Notes: generated by a model from the letters alone, not told the origin. DNA of 64,000 nt from Thalassoglobus polymorphus (GCF_007744255.1 NZ_CP036267.1:248001-312000); one strand, 5' to 3'; shown: positions 43,453 through 53,316, numbered from the stretch's first letter. Program-made: numbers and translations.

Positions 43453-43908
43453 TCACAGCTCTCCGGGCTTGCGAACGCCCATGGTCAGTAGCAGGTTTGC
43501 CCACAATGCCTGATCGGCGGTTTGGATCGTTAAGACGTGATCTCGGCTGGCGACTGCATCGTAGAAATCCCATTTCTGAATCGGTTCCAGTTCCACATCG
43601 CAATCGGCATCGCTCAAGATTGAACGGTACTCATTCCAGATTGGTGGATCTCCTTCCAGAGCATATGGATCGTCATCTGGAATCCCCATGGTGTTGGCTG
43701 CTTCAATCGGAACCGCAGTCAACAACACTTTCAAGACATCTGTACAACTTACAATTCCCGGCGTGAGATTCAGACAGACCAACTCAGCGTTTGGCCCCAG
43801 CGTGTTGTAGGCGGGGTAATTTCCATCTGCTATTAAAATTTTGGAATGATGCCCCGCTCGCCCAAGAACTTCGTTGATCTGCGGGTGAACTAACGTGTGC
43901 TTCAGCAT
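43453..43908 (-). CDS. fucU: RbsD/FucU-family sugar mutarotase
   Basis: A 151-residue protein of the RbsD/FucU family, which interconverts anomers of sugars such as L-fucose or D-ribose. Features: HPQINEVLGRAGHHSKILIA with the catalytic His, DGNYPAYNTLGPNAELVCLN, and C-terminal TIQTADQALWANLLLTMGV. It is close to the length of FucU rather than shorter RbsD. It is alone, 30 kb from the BMC operon, but mutarotation of fucose would fit upstream of the sugar-phosphate pathway that the shell encloses. Confidence 0.85.
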   Translation of the reverse strand: MLKHTLVHPQINEVLGRAGHHSKILIADGNYPAYNTLGPNAELVCLNLTPGIVSCTDVLKVLLTAVPIEAANTMGIPDDDPYALEGDPPIWNEYRSILSDADCDVELEPIQKWDFYDAVASRDHVLTIQTADQALWANLLLTMGVRKPGEL

Positions 43909-44326
43909 GGGTGAGATCCCGTTTGATTCGTGTCGGTGATGTATAATATTGAGAACTATGCGGATTCATTCAGCGAATCGCAAGGAAACTCTATCGAGAA
44001 CACATTCGTGTTTAGAGTCCGTGAACAGCTCGATGTCTGTGATGGGGCACTTCTCTGCACAGGACAGTTCGTGAATACGGTTTCAAAGAATGCTCGATTT
44101 GAGCGAAATGCAGGTCGAGCAGCACAGGAATTTGTCATTCCTACAAAAATGCACCTGGAATTCAGTCTTCACTCAAGATTTCCGGTAGAGCTGATCTTGC
44201 TTCGATTTCAGGATTTGTTTTATAAGCACTGTCCCCACTCATGCGCGATTCGTTTCCAGATCGCCGCACTTCACTTCATGTTCTGCCTGGCAGTTCATTC
44301 AAATCTCATCTCAAATCTCGACCGGA
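43909..44326. other. Intergenic region between fucU and the SH3-domain gene
   Basis: About 418 bases. An overlapping plus-strand frame (43930-44400) has no resemblance to any family and would run into the next gene; I do not call it. TATAAT occurs at 43941-43946, consistent with a -10 element, but no matching -35 is clear. Confidence 0.4.
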
Positions 44327-45595
44327 ATGACGAACATGTGGCGTCTCTTCCTTGTGACATTCTTGTGCATTGGCTCCCTGCAATCAGCGGAGGCCATTGA
44401 ACAGAAATTCCCGTATCAGGCGACCGTCATCGCTGAGAAGGTGGAAGTTCGCTGTGGTCCTGGTGCGAATTTCTATGTCACCGGGCATGTGCAACAGAAA
44501 GAGACTGTGACAGTTCACCGGCACGATCACGGAGGTTGGTTCATGATCGCGCCTCCCAAGGGGAGTTTGAGCTGGATCGACGCTGAACTCGTGAAGCGAA
44601 CGGGTGGTGATACCGGCGTTGTTCAGGTTGCTCCGCAAAACGGCAGACCAGCTCGTGCCATTGTCCGAATCGGCAGTGAGTTGAGCAAAGAACACTCCTA
44701 CTACGGGCGAGAACTTTCCAATGGAGATGAAGTCACAATTCTTGGGGAAGAAACGTTAACGACCCAGCGTGGTCCAGTTCGCATGCTGAAAATCGTTCCT
44801 CCCGCGCAGGAATTCCGCTGGATGAAAGGGGAGTTTCTGGTCCCGCTCGACAAGCAGATTCAACAGCAAATCGCCCATGATCCTTACCAGGTCCCGACCG
44901 AAAATCGTTCCACTTTTCTGAAGCAGAAAAAAGAGATTGAAACAGCTAAGAAGAAAGAAGTCGACCAAGCAGTTGCGAGGCGAAAAGTTCTCTACGATGA
45001 GCTCGACCGCATTGATCGAGTTTACGCCAGTATGATGCAGAAGGAGCCTGCTCAGTGGGATCTTGAATCCATTAAGGAGCAGTATCAATTGCTTGCAAAG
45101 GGTGCCGATTCCACCATCGGAGCACTGATTCAGAAACGAATGGATGTTCTGAAGCGTCGGCGTGAGATCCTCAGCCACTATCAGGAGTTCGTACGTGTTT
45201 CTGCTGCGTCGGCTCGTCGAGATAAAGAATTGGTGGCTCAACAACTCGGTTTTCAGAATGAATCCACATTGAATCAGACGTTCGTGCAGGGAGGGCCTGC
45301 ACCTGAGCAAATGGCCTCGCAACCAGGTCCTCCGACCGATGAGCCAGTCTCACCTCGATTAAACGGTGCAGGAATTATTCGTCCGTTGCCGGGGAATTAT
45401 CCCGGGACACCAAGATTCGCACTCGTTGCACCGGACGGGCGGATGCTGGCCTATCTCGAGGCAGCTGAAGGAGTCCGCATCGACCAGTGGCTCGGCAAGC
45501 CAGCTGGGATCATTGGCAGCCGAGGGCATCATGCACAACTCGGGGCCGACGTGATTCGAGTCCAGAGAGTCGTTCCAGTCCAACTGGTTCGGTGA
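44327..45595 (+). CDS. Exported SH3-like domain protein
   Basis: A 422-residue protein with a signal peptide (WRLFLVTFLCIGSLQSAEA); the ATG at 44336 is also possible. Residues about 28-90 form a bacterial SH3 domain: TVIAEKVEVRCGPGANFYVT, VTVHRHDHGGWFMIAPP and LSWIDAELVKRTGG. A second barrel-like region follows (about 105-175). The middle (about 190-310) is helical and charged, coiled-coil-like. The C-terminal 100 residues include a strand pair ending GHHAQLGADVIRVQRVVPV. Such proteins bind cell-wall or envelope ligands. The function is unknown. Confidence 0.7.
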   Translation: MTNMWRLFLVTFLCIGSLQSAEAIEQKFPYQATVIAEKVEVRCGPGANFYVTGHVQQKETVTVHRHDHGGWFMIAPPKGSLSWIDAELVKRTGGDTGVVQVAPQNGRPARAIVRIGSELSKEHSYYGRELSNGDEVTILGEETLTTQRGPVRMLKIVPPAQEFRWMKGEFLVPLDKQIQQQIAHDPYQVPTENRSTFLKQKKEIETAKKKEVDQAVARRKVLYDELDRIDRVYASMMQKEPAQWDLESIKEQYQLLAKGADSTIGALIQKRMDVLKRRREILSHYQEFVRVSAASARRDKELVAQQLGFQNESTLNQTFVQGGPAPEQMASQPGPPTDEPVSPRLNGAGIIRPLPGNYPGTPRFALVAPDGRMLAYLEAAEGVRIDQWLGKPAGIIGSRGHHAQLGADVIRVQRVVPVQLVR

Positions 45596-45690
45596 TTCTG
45601 TCTCAGAACGATCTGGCTCGGGACGGCCTGTTTCGCATTCGGCTTGAAGTGTGGAGCCAGGCAAAAGTTTCGAGGTGCTGAATTCAATTT

Positions 45691-46902
45691 TCACGTTGAC
45701 TGCAAAATTGTATTCAGCAGGTAATTTGCAGCACTTGCGATCAATTCGTTATTGGTCACTTCCATCAAAGTGACGAGAGTGACTCCGATCAGGATGAGCC
45801 CTCCGACAATGATTTTTCCAACATCCTGCCCCTTTAAACTTCCCAGTTGATCAGGATCACCGGAAAGGTAAGCGCTGGCAGCGAAGAACTCTTCACCAAT
45901 GAGAGTGTAATCACACGCTGCCACGAAAAATGGCAACTGAGCTGGTTGAGCCGTCCCCGCAACCTGAATTGCACCGACTTCGTTTCCAGTCTCTGCAAGA
46001 ATGAGCGATTCGGCATAGAAGGCGCCCAGATAAAAACAGGCTGCCGGTTTCTCACGAACCATCTTTCCGGTCAGAAACGAAACATAGGCAAACTGTTCAT
46101 CGGTGACGTAGTAAACCAGGTCGTCATTGTACGCATCAGGGCGCCCCGCTTTGAGGAATGCCGTGGCAACAGTTTCACGGGCAGCGGTCATCACCAGAGA
46201 TCTCGAAGTTGGCGTTTCCAGTCGGCAGTCGTACTCTGCAGCTTGCTCTGCGACGTGCGAGAGGATCGTCAATCCAGCGATTGTCTGAATGTCGTTCATG
46301 TCCTGAAGACCAGGAACGAACAGGCAGGTCCGTCCCATTTCCGTCGCACGACCGACCGCTTCTTCAATCGCTTCCAAACCTGCGATTGGTCGAACTTTCA
46401 GATCGCGTCCACCGCGAGCTAGAGAAATGAAGACCACGACAGAACCGCAGACGAGCACAGTGATGATTGCCAACCAAATTCGACCTCCATCAAAGAACTG
46501 CAGCTTGCCAACACCGGGGGAATCTTCAGCAGTGCGGACAAAGGCCGACTTCGCCTCGTCTTCCTTCAGGGATTTTGCCTGAACACGAAACCAATACTTT
46601 TCTCCACGTACATTTCGGTCACTCGTGTAGATGATCTCAGCTGCTTTTATTTGTTTGGCAGAGGGTTGAACCTTTCCGATCTCCTGAAAGAGCCCGTTGT
46701 ACTCTGCTGATTTTTCGACAATGTATTCCAGATCGGGAGACGAATCTTTTTGAAGCGTGATGACGACGTCAATGTTTGTCCCATCGTCCATCGGATGGTC
46801 TTCGGCAAGCACGCTCAGTGGAGGAGCAGGTTGAGCCATCAGCGATGCCGCAAAGAGAGACAAGACAAACGTGGAGACCACAAGATACAGACCGTTTTTC
46901 AT
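45691..46902 (-). CDS. DUF6754-like membrane protein
   Basis: A 403-residue protein with a signal peptide (VVSTFVLSLFAASLMAQ), a short periplasmic domain with a fibronectin-like strand plan (about 28-125), a membrane helix near 138-160, a soluble domain (about 170-335) and a last hydrophobic helix near 355-380. The soluble domain includes RTCLFVPGLQDMNDIQTIAG and YYVTDEQFAYVSFLTGKMVR, which I recall as the DUF6754 family. Its start overlaps the stop of the upstream gene by one base (TAATG), so the two work as a pair. The function is unknown. Confidence 0.65.
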   Translation of the reverse strand: MKNGLYLVVSTFVLSLFAASLMAQPAPPLSVLAEDHPMDDGTNIDVVITLQKDSSPDLEYIVEKSAEYNGLFQEIGKVQPSAKQIKAAEIIYTSDRNVRGEKYWFRVQAKSLKEDEAKSAFVRTAEDSPGVGKLQFFDGGRIWLAIITVLVCGSVVVFISLARGGRDLKVRPIAGLEAIEEAVGRATEMGRTCLFVPGLQDMNDIQTIAGLTILSHVAEQAAEYDCRLETPTSRSLVMTAARETVATAFLKAGRPDAYNDDLVYYVTDEQFAYVSFLTGKMVREKPAACFYLGAFYAESLILAETGNEVGAIQVAGTAQPAQLPFFVAACDYTLIGEEFFAASAYLSGDPDQLGSLKGQDVGKIIVGGLILIGVTLVTLMEVTNNELIASAANYLLNTILQST

Positions 46903-48032
46903 TATTGATCTCCGACTAGTTCGACATTTGCTCGCGGAACAATCACTTGCTCACCAGACTCGCAATCGACTTTGAGAACTCGTGCTTTCGAACCAGACTC
47001 GAGTTCCTGCGGCTCAGACGGTAACTCTGAAACGGTTCCCAGCAAGCCAAAGTAGGGATCACGAACCAGCCGGACATGTGAGCCAATTTTCAACATGCCG
47101 CCTCCGACGACCTGGGCCGTTTCGTCGCTTTCGGCGGACTCCGAAAGTGGGATCACAATTGTCGGCCGCAGTACGCCAGCACGAATTTGAGTCGCCCCGT
47201 TGACCGACACGGCGCGGCCTTCGAGTGAGTTCAGGAGTTCAAAGGTCCGAGATGCCATCGCAATCTGGCCAAATCCTTCGGTGATGATCAAAGTCAGCCC
47301 GATCGTTTCTGACCCGGTAATTGCGACCCCCAGATCGTAACCCAGAATGTCTCGCAAGTCCTGATCATCAATACCGCCACCAATGATGGCGGCCACTCCC
47401 AGTTCCTTGGCTCTTGCAACAGTTTCGCCATGGATTCGGCGACCTCCGACAACGACGGCCCCTGCATGCTCAGCAGTTAAAAGATCCGGAGTCAGATCTT
47501 CGTTGGGATTTGAGGTGATCATCTTCAGTGGACCATGAGATTCCCCACCGATCCCGAAGATTCCTTGCACAAATGCAGCGTCCGTTTCGACGATCACCCC
47601 TTCGTTCGGAAAGACTTCGGTGACCTCTCCGTCTACAAAAGCGTTGACTTCAACTGGAATCGGAGCCCCGCGGATGATGACTTGTCCTGTGATGTCCGAC
47701 ATCGATTCAATCGTCCCGGAAGCAGGCGACGCATACGAGTTTTTGAAGAAGCCGAAGATCCCATTTGAAATCGCCAGTTGTTCGCCTTCCTCGACATGTT
47801 CACCCAGCTTGAAGTTCATAGCAGAGGGGACTTCGCTGGCGCTGACACCGATCTGGTTAGCCAGATTCACAGGGTAGACATTTCCGGGTTGCTGTGTGCG
47901 AGCGACCACTTGTTCAGCTGTGACGATCTCACCCTGCTTTACTAACACTTCACCGGAAATCGGTAACGCACGATGCACGCGATAGCGAATCTGCTTTTTG
48001 ATTTGCAATCCGGGAGTATACGCATGTGCCAT
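46902..48032 (-). CDS. Barrel-domain protein paired with the DUF6754-like gene
   Basis: A 376-residue protein with no signal peptide. Residues about 8-90 have a lipoyl/RnfC-like hammerhead pattern (YRVHRALPISGEVLVKQGEI then LGEHVEEGEQLAI), and 110-150 a second such fold (SPASGTIESMSDITGQVIIR). Residues about 180-280 form a Rossmann-like alternation (EHAGAVVVGGRRIHGETVAR, ELGVAAIIGGGIDD). Near the C-terminus lies a KOW-like barrel: KIGSHVRLVRDPYFGLLGTV, RVLKVDCESGEQVIVPRANV. It overlaps the DUF6754-like gene by one base. I cannot name a function; a scaffold or membrane-complex adaptor is one guess. Confidence 0.6.
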   Translation of the reverse strand: MAHAYTPGLQIKKQIRYRVHRALPISGEVLVKQGEIVTAEQVVARTQQPGNVYPVNLANQIGVSASEVPSAMNFKLGEHVEEGEQLAISNGIFGFFKNSYASPASGTIESMSDITGQVIIRGAPIPVEVNAFVDGEVTEVFPNEGVIVETDAAFVQGIFGIGGESHGPLKMITSNPNEDLTPDLLTAEHAGAVVVGGRRIHGETVARAKELGVAAIIGGGIDDQDLRDILGYDLGVAITGSETIGLTLIITEGFGQIAMASRTFELLNSLEGRAVSVNGATQIRAGVLRPTIVIPLSESAESDETAQVVGGGMLKIGSHVRLVRDPYFGLLGTVSELPSEPQELESGSKARVLKVDCESGEQVIVPRANVELVGDQ

Positions 48033-48094
48033 GACGTCATCCTACATTCTTAACGAAGCCGCAATCCAAAATGATGCATCACTTTGGCATCTGG

Positions 48095-48150
48095 GGTAGA
48101 GCATTTTCAATGCTAGAGCAGTTTGCTCTACCGTGTGCTCGTGAAAGTCA
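48095..48150 (+). repeat. Dispersed repeat segment B copy
   Basis: GGTAGAGCATTTTCAATGCTAGAGCAGTTTGCTC followed by TACCGTGTGCTCGTGAAAGTC matches segment B (32294-32340) and the 30959-31007 copy. The part AGAGCA-GTT-TGCTCT is a short hairpin. It lies between the barrel-protein start and the ftsY stop. Confidence 0.6.
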
Positions 48151-48206
48151 GGTACTACTTTTTCAAAACTGCTTGAACTCCCAAGTTTAGACTCCTCAAT
48201 CCTGTC

Positions 48207-49151
48207 TTATATTTCTTCGAACAGTGCTTCTACGAAATCGTCTGGGGAGAATAGCTGTAAGTCGTCAATTTGTTCGCCAACTCCGATGTACTTCACCGGG
48301 ATTCCCATCTTTTTGCGAATTGCGACCACGACACCCCCTTTGGCTGTTCCGTCGAGTTTCGTCAGGATGATCCCTGTGCAATTTGCAGCTGCTGAGAACT
48401 TCGAAGCTTGTGAGATTCCGTTCTGTCCGGTCGTTGCATCGAGAACGAGCAAGCTTTCGTGCGGAGCCCCCTCGATTCGTTTTCCGATGACGCGATGAAT
48501 CTTCTCCAATTCCTGCATCAGGTTTTGTTGTGTTTGCAGTCTCCCGGCGGTGTCGATGATTGCAACGTCCGCGCCGTTTTTGTCGGCTTGGTCGCAGCCA
48601 GCGAAGGCGACACTCGCAGGGTCAGAGCCTTCTTCTTTTTTGACAATTTCGCAACCAATTCGCTGGCTCCACATCGTCAGTTGTTCGACCGCAGCGGCGC
48701 GAAAAGTATCTCCGGCTGCCAAGACGACTTTCTTGTTCGCCTTCGTCAGAAAGTTCGCGAGCTTGGCAATGGAGGTGGTTTTCCCAACGCCGTTCACTCC
48801 GGAAACTAGAATGACAGTGGTTCCAGACTCAGCCATGTTCAAAGGAGAAACAGGATTGTCGGGGTCCCAGTCCGTGCTGCCGTCACCTTTGAGGATGAGC
48901 TTGAGCGTCTCTTTCACATTTTCCCAAATCGCCTTGGGATCGACTGTTCGTCCACCAAACTCTTTTCGTAGCGACTCCACCACTTCACTGGCCGCTTCCA
49001 CGCCCATGTCGGTCGTAATGAGACCACGGTGAAATTCTTCGAGCTTGTCTTCATCCAGGATTTCTCCAGCTTTGAAGAGGTCGCGAACATCTGTTCGTAG
49101 GACATCCTTCGTCTTCTTCAACGCGGACTTCAGTTTTCCAAAAAACGCCAT
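48207..49151 (-). CDS. ftsY: Signal recognition particle receptor FtsY
   Basis: A 314-residue SRP-family GTPase that docks ribosome-SRP complexes at the membrane. The NG domain is complete: SGVNGVGKTTSIAKLANFLT (G1), DTAGRLQTQQNLMQEL (G3), and LTKLDGTAKGGVVVAIRKKM (G4), with GVGEQIDDLQLFSPDDFVEA at the end. The acidic A domain of E. coli FtsY is missing, as in many bacteria; a short N-terminal KKTKDVLRTDVRDL helix may contact the membrane. Confidence 0.96.
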   Translation of the reverse strand: MAFFGKLKSALKKTKDVLRTDVRDLFKAGEILDEDKLEEFHRGLITTDMGVEAASEVVESLRKEFGGRTVDPKAIWENVKETLKLILKGDGSTDWDPDNPVSPLNMAESGTTVILVSGVNGVGKTTSIAKLANFLTKANKKVVLAAGDTFRAAAVEQLTMWSQRIGCEIVKKEEGSDPASVAFAGCDQADKNGADVAIIDTAGRLQTQQNLMQELEKIHRVIGKRIEGAPHESLLVLDATTGQNGISQASKFSAAANCTGIILTKLDGTAKGGVVVAIRKKMGIPVKYIGVGEQIDDLQLFSPDDFVEALFEEI

Positions 49152-49329
49152 GGTGATTTAAATTTCTAAGAGAAACTCACGATTCTGCCGGAGTCGTTTC
49201 ATTCACTGGAATGACGATGGATTCAGCAGATTCTGTGAGAGCAGGTAAAATGAAAAGTTGACTTCAGTGAATAATGGTAAACAGACGCCCCATTTGCGAG
49301 ATCTCTTCCGTTGACCGACTCGAAATTTT

Positions 49330-49410
49330 TAGAACCGACCCTGAAACTTGAAATTGCTCTCTCGGAAGTTGAGAAAAGCGGTTATTCCAGAGGTTTTTGG
49401 ACTGGTTCTA
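49330..49410 (+). repeat. Copy of dispersed element A at the rhaB stop codon
   Basis: TAGAACCGACCCTGAAACTT to GACTGGTTCTA has imperfect inverted ends and aligns with 34904-34984 directly and 32338-32422 inverted. Its right end (CTA, 49408-49410) is the TAG stop codon of rhaB read on the minus strand. Confidence 0.75.
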
Positions 49411-50895
49411 GCCCTTGACCAACTTCTGATACCGTGACAATGCTGCTTCCCAATCTGCAGGATTTTGTGGTTCGAATGTTTCCAACTCGCACGAGGCTTT
49501 CACAACAGAACGGATTTCGGAAAGCGTTCCAATTTCGCCCGCTGCTCGAGCCTGAATCAGAACGTTACCCAAAGCTGTTGCTTCGATCGGCCCTGCGATG
49601 ACCGGGACACCGCAGGCATCGGCGGTAAATTGATTGAGCAATGTGTTTTTACACCCACCACCCACAATGTGAATCACTTCCACTGTTTCGCCGGTCAGTT
49701 TTTCAATGCCACGTAACACAGTCCGATACCTGAGTGCCAAGCTTTCTAAGGCACAGCGGACAAGTTGCCCTTCGGTCTCGGGGACCGGTTCGTTGTGCTC
49801 AGTACACCATTCCTGAATGGCAGCGACCATGTTATCCGGTCCCAGGAAGCGTGCATCGTCGACATCAATGATGGACCGGAAGGGGGTTGCGTCGGTCGCC
49901 AATTGGGTCAGCTGAGTGTAGTCGATACTTTTTCCTTGCCGCTCAAACGAGCGGCGACATTCCTGTACCAACCACAATCCCATCACATTTTTAAGAAGCC
50001 GGTAGGTTCCGTCAATTCCACCCTCATTGGTGACATTCTGACTCAGGGCTTCCGCACTCAAAATCGCATCTTGAACTTCGACGCCGATCAGTGACCACGT
50101 CCCTGAACTGATGTAAGCCCAGTTCGCTTTTCCAGTCCGATCAGTCGGGACAGCTGCGACGGCCGCTCCGGTATCGTGAGTCGCCGGGGCGACAACATCA
50201 ATTCGGGAAATGCCTGTTTGCTTGGAGACATCGTTCCGGAGAGCGCCGAGTTTCGTGCCGGGTGGGACCACTTGAGGAAAGATTTTTGCTGGAATTTCGA
50301 AGCGGCGGAGGAGCTCCGCTGACCAGTCCCGGTTTGTTGGGTTGTAGAGTTGGCTCGTCGTCGCATTCGTGAATTCCACAACTTTACTTCCACACAACAG
50401 CCAGTGGAAGAAGTCAGCGACCATTAAGAAGCGATCTGCAATACCGAGCAATTCCGGGTCGTTCAGCTGCATCGCGATCAGCTGATACAAGGAGTTGATT
50501 TGCATGAACTGCAAACCAGTCTCGGCAAAGATTTCATGTCGAGGAACGCGAGTCGTGGCATGCTCCAGAATTCCATCGGTCCGGGAGTCACGGTAATTGT
50601 ACGGCTGTCCAATGAGTTCATCTTTCTCCGTCAGCAGGACATAGTCGACGCCCCAGCTGTCGACGCCGCAAGAGACAATTTGATCACCGTATTGTTGGCC
50701 AGCAACTCGCAATCCTTCTTGAATCTCTCTCCAGAGTCCAATCAGATCCCAACGTCGTGTCCCAGCAACATTCACTGGACCATTCGGGAAGCGATGCATC
50801 TCTTCGAGGCGAATCGTTTCTCCATTGTAGATTCCAGCGATCACTCGACCGCTTTCTGCTCCTAAATCAATTGCCAGATAGACGTTCTCAGCCAT
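49408..50895 (-). CDS. rhaB: Rhamnulokinase
   Basis: A 495-residue FGGY-family kinase phosphorylating L-rhamnulose to rhamnulose-1-phosphate. It opens with the phosphate-loop segment [16 protein letters not shown], keeps the catalytic Asp in [17 protein letters not shown], the [12 protein letters not shown] segment that follows, and [19 protein letters not shown] near the end. These features fit RhaB better than L-fuculokinase (FucK). Its product is the substrate class of the BMC aldolase. It is alone 28 kb from the BMC operon and its stop codon lies in element A. Confidence 0.92.
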   Translation of the reverse strand: MAENVYLAIDLGAESGRVIAGIYNGETIRLEEMHRFPNGPVNVAGTRRWDLIGLWREIQEGLRVAGQQYGDQIVSCGVDSWGVDYVLLTEKDELIGQPYNYRDSRTDGILEHATTRVPRHEIFAETGLQFMQINSLYQLIAMQLNDPELLGIADRFLMVADFFHWLLCGSKVVEFTNATTSQLYNPTNRDWSAELLRRFEIPAKIFPQVVPPGTKLGALRNDVSKQTGISRIDVVAPATHDTGAAVAAVPTDRTGKANWAYISSGTWSLIGVEVQDAILSAEALSQNVTNEGGIDGTYRLLKNVMGLWLVQECRRSFERQGKSIDYTQLTQLATDATPFRSIIDVDDARFLGPDNMVAAIQEWCTEHNEPVPETEGQLVRCALESLALRYRTVLRGIEKLTGETVEVIHIVGGGCKNTLLNQFTADACGVPVIAGPIEATALGNVLIQARAAGEIGTLSEIRSVVKASCELETFEPQNPADWEAALSRYQKLVKG

Positions 50896-50969
50896 GTTTG
50901 TTTCGCGCTTCTCTTCAGATGTTTTCAGAAGCCCCGATCATAGCGAGCAGGCGACATAGGGTCTATTTC

Positions 50970-50985
50970 ACTGCATCGTTGCAGT
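50970..50985. promoter_or_regulatory. Candidate operator upstream of rhaB
   Basis: ACTGCA-TCGT-TGCAGT is an inverted repeat 75 bases upstream of the rhaB start, in the 226-base gap with divergent rdgB. It could be a sugar-regulator site, but only its symmetry supports this. Confidence 0.3.
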
Positions 50986-51121
50986 TCACTGAATTCCACA
51001 GGGGGGCTGATCCGGCCTCCGGGAATCTCTTGAATTGTTATTCGGTCAATCCTTTCGAAATCATCGATGCAGAGTATAGTAAAGCGGCTGACCGAGACGT
51101 TTTTCGTTCCTTCAATCTTCA

Positions 51122-51757
51122 ATGAGCATCATGAGTCAACAGAATTCTTTTCCGACAGTGGTCCTTGCGAGTCGAAATCAAAAGAAAATCGGCGAGATCC
51201 GGGAACTACTGGCTCCGTATGGAATCCCACTGATTTCGGTCGAGGAGTTCGAAGGCGTGGAAGATGTAGTAGAAGATGGTGACACGTTTCAGGCCAATGC
51301 CGAGAAGAAAGCATCTCAAACAGCTCTCGCTGTCGGGCATTGGGCGATTGGCGAAGATAGTGGTCTGTGTGTCGATGCGTTAAAGGGGGCTCCTGGAATT
51401 TACTCAGCCAGGTACAGCGGGCCCGGTGCCACAGATGAGAAAAACAATGCGAAGTTGATCGACGAACTGGCTGGGCTACCGAGTGAAAAGCGGGGAGGAA
51501 AGTACGTTTGCCATGTTGCCGTTGCTGATCCCGAGGGAAATGTGCAGCTGAATATTGAGGCGACTTGCCGAGGCCGCATCGCTGACTCTGCCCGTGGCAC
51601 GAATGGTTTTGGGTATGATCCCTACTTCGAAATGCGAGAATATCGCAAAACGTTTGGCGAGTTGGGTTCCGTCGTGAAACAGCAGATCAGCCACCGTGCC
51701 CGAGCTTTTGACCGCCTCATCCCGCAATTATTGCGTACATTATCTCAAGCTAAGTAA
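51122..51757 (+). CDS. rdgB: RdgB/HAM1 non-canonical purine NTP pyrophosphatase
   Basis: A 211-residue enzyme removing ITP, XTP and dITP from the nucleotide pool. Family marks: TVVLASRNQKKIGEIRELLA, GDTFQANAEKKASQTALAVG, AIGEDSGLCVDALKGAPGIY with the metal-binding Asp, and GTNGFGYDPYFEMREYRKTF for base recognition, then SHRARAF. The ATG at 51131 is an equal choice of start. Confidence 0.94.
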   Translation: MSIMSQQNSFPTVVLASRNQKKIGEIRELLAPYGIPLISVEEFEGVEDVVEDGDTFQANAEKKASQTALAVGHWAIGEDSGLCVDALKGAPGIYSARYSGPGATDEKNNAKLIDELAGLPSEKRGGKYVCHVAVADPEGNVQLNIEATCRGRIADSARGTNGFGYDPYFEMREYRKTFGELGSVVKQQISHRARAFDRLIPQLLRTLSQAK

Positions 51758-52119
51758 GAATTCGCCGTCTTGCTGAATGGTTTTCCGAGAAGGCAGCCCC
51801 GGATTCAGTCGCAGGTTCAGCCGCAATTTGTTTACCCGGATCATGAAAACGTCGAGTTTCAAGCAGCACAGTGCCTGCGATCCCGGTTCCGGGCGATGTT
51901 GTCATCAGCACTCCCGGATATTGAAATCGAACACGCCAGAAAGTCACCGTTTTCAGGAAGCAGAACTGCAAGTCTTGATTCCAACCATAATGGGCATAAA
52001 CTCTTGAGGTTAGCCCAGTAACATATTTGCGACGGGGCTTCGATTCCGTCGCTGCCGCCTCCGGGACGATTCGTCAAAATTTGCTGCGAATCGCCACTCA
52101 ACCCTGGTTTTCCCAGTTC

Positions 52120-53187
52120 ATGTCCGAAACACCAAATCCAACACCTGATGATCAATCTGAGCTTCCTCGCGAAGGGGACAGTTCTCAAGAAGATGTCACA
52201 GTCGATCTTCCAACTGATCTGCCACCGGTGGAGCCACCTTCAGCGGGGATGATCATCCAGCTCTTTCTGGTCCCTGCGATTATTGTCGCATTGATCGTCG
52301 GGGTTTACGCCGTGTTCGGTCAATTGGCTTCGCAGGAACTCGATTGGCGGCAACTTGTCACCGATGTTCGCAGCGAAAACCCTCACGTCCGTTGGCGCGG
52401 AGCGCTCGGCTTGGCCCACATGCTTGATGCTGATGCTCAGCGGGGTGAAAAAAGCCAGCAACTCAACGCCAACCCGGAAATCGCTACTGCATTTGCCGAG
52501 CTCTATGCAGAGTTCATCGATTTGGACGATCTCTCGGAAGAAGAACTCAAGAACCTCGAATTTCTCTCAAAGGCGTTAGGACGAATGCAGGTTCAGAGCG
52601 CCGTCATTCCGGTCTTCCGGGAAGGCATCAAGGAGACGCGCAATCATGAGGTGCGAAAGCATTCACTGATTGGGCTCTCGATGTTTGCGGGGAATCTTCA
52701 GCAATCGGGGCAAACTTTGAGCGACCCGGAACTTGTGAATGAGCTGATCGAAATTTCAAAGGAAGGGGACCGACTCTTCCGCCATCAGGGAGCTTACGCC
52801 CTCGGGCTGTTTCCCACAGCGGAAAGTCAGGCACGCCTGGTTGCTCTCCTCAGCGATCCCGATTTGATGACTCGCATGAACGCAGCGGTCGGTCTGTCAC
52901 GCAACGGTTCAGTCGAGGGAGTGGACGTCTTCTTTGACCTCCTCAAGGATGGAGCCAATTGGGGCCTGGACCCTAAGCAGGTCAAAACTGAAGAGCAGGA
53001 ATCGGAGTATTTCGAACGCGTCCTGATGCTCATCAACAGTATTAAAGCTCTTGAAGAACTCGAAGAAAAACTCACCTCGGACCAGAAGACTGAACTCTTG
53101 AAACTTCTCGATCCACTGAGCGACACAGTCAAGGATACTCTGCTCAAATCTCAGATCATCGAGTTGAAAGCAGCTTTGAATAAATAG
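52120..53187 (+). CDS. Membrane-anchored HEAT-repeat protein
   Basis: A 355-residue protein started at ATG 52120, as an upstream TTG frame has no resemblance. An acidic, proline-rich N-terminus (about 45 residues) is followed by one membrane helix (MIIQLFLVPAIIVALIVGVY). The rest is helical with HEAT-type repeats: NPHVRWRGALGLAHMLDADA, HEVRKHSLIGLSMFAGNLQQ, LFRHQGAYALGLFPTAESQA and DLMTRMNAAVGLSRNGSVEG. HEAT arrays bind partner proteins. Partner and function are unknown. Confidence 0.75.
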   Translation: MSETPNPTPDDQSELPREGDSSQEDVTVDLPTDLPPVEPPSAGMIIQLFLVPAIIVALIVGVYAVFGQLASQELDWRQLVTDVRSENPHVRWRGALGLAHMLDADAQRGEKSQQLNANPEIATAFAELYAEFIDLDDLSEEELKNLEFLSKALGRMQVQSAVIPVFREGIKETRNHEVRKHSLIGLSMFAGNLQQSGQTLSDPELVNELIEISKEGDRLFRHQGAYALGLFPTAESQARLVALLSDPDLMTRMNAAVGLSRNGSVEGVDVFFDLLKDGANWGLDPKQVKTEEQESEYFERVLMLINSIKALEELEEKLTSDQKTELLKLLDPLSDTVKDTLLKSQIIELKAALNK

Positions 53188-53316
53188 TCAGCGAGTTGCG
53201 TGCAGCGAAGCGCACCCACTCGGCTCCCACATTCAATTCAGCTTCCACATTCGAATCACTTGTTGGTGACTGGATTTCAAGTTTGTGCGGCATTTGTGCG
53301 GCAGAGATGAGCGCAA

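Noticed and set aside
43930-44400. Open frame of 156 codons before the SH3-domain gene
   Set aside because: It overlaps the signal peptide of the next gene and its translation has no domain-like pattern.
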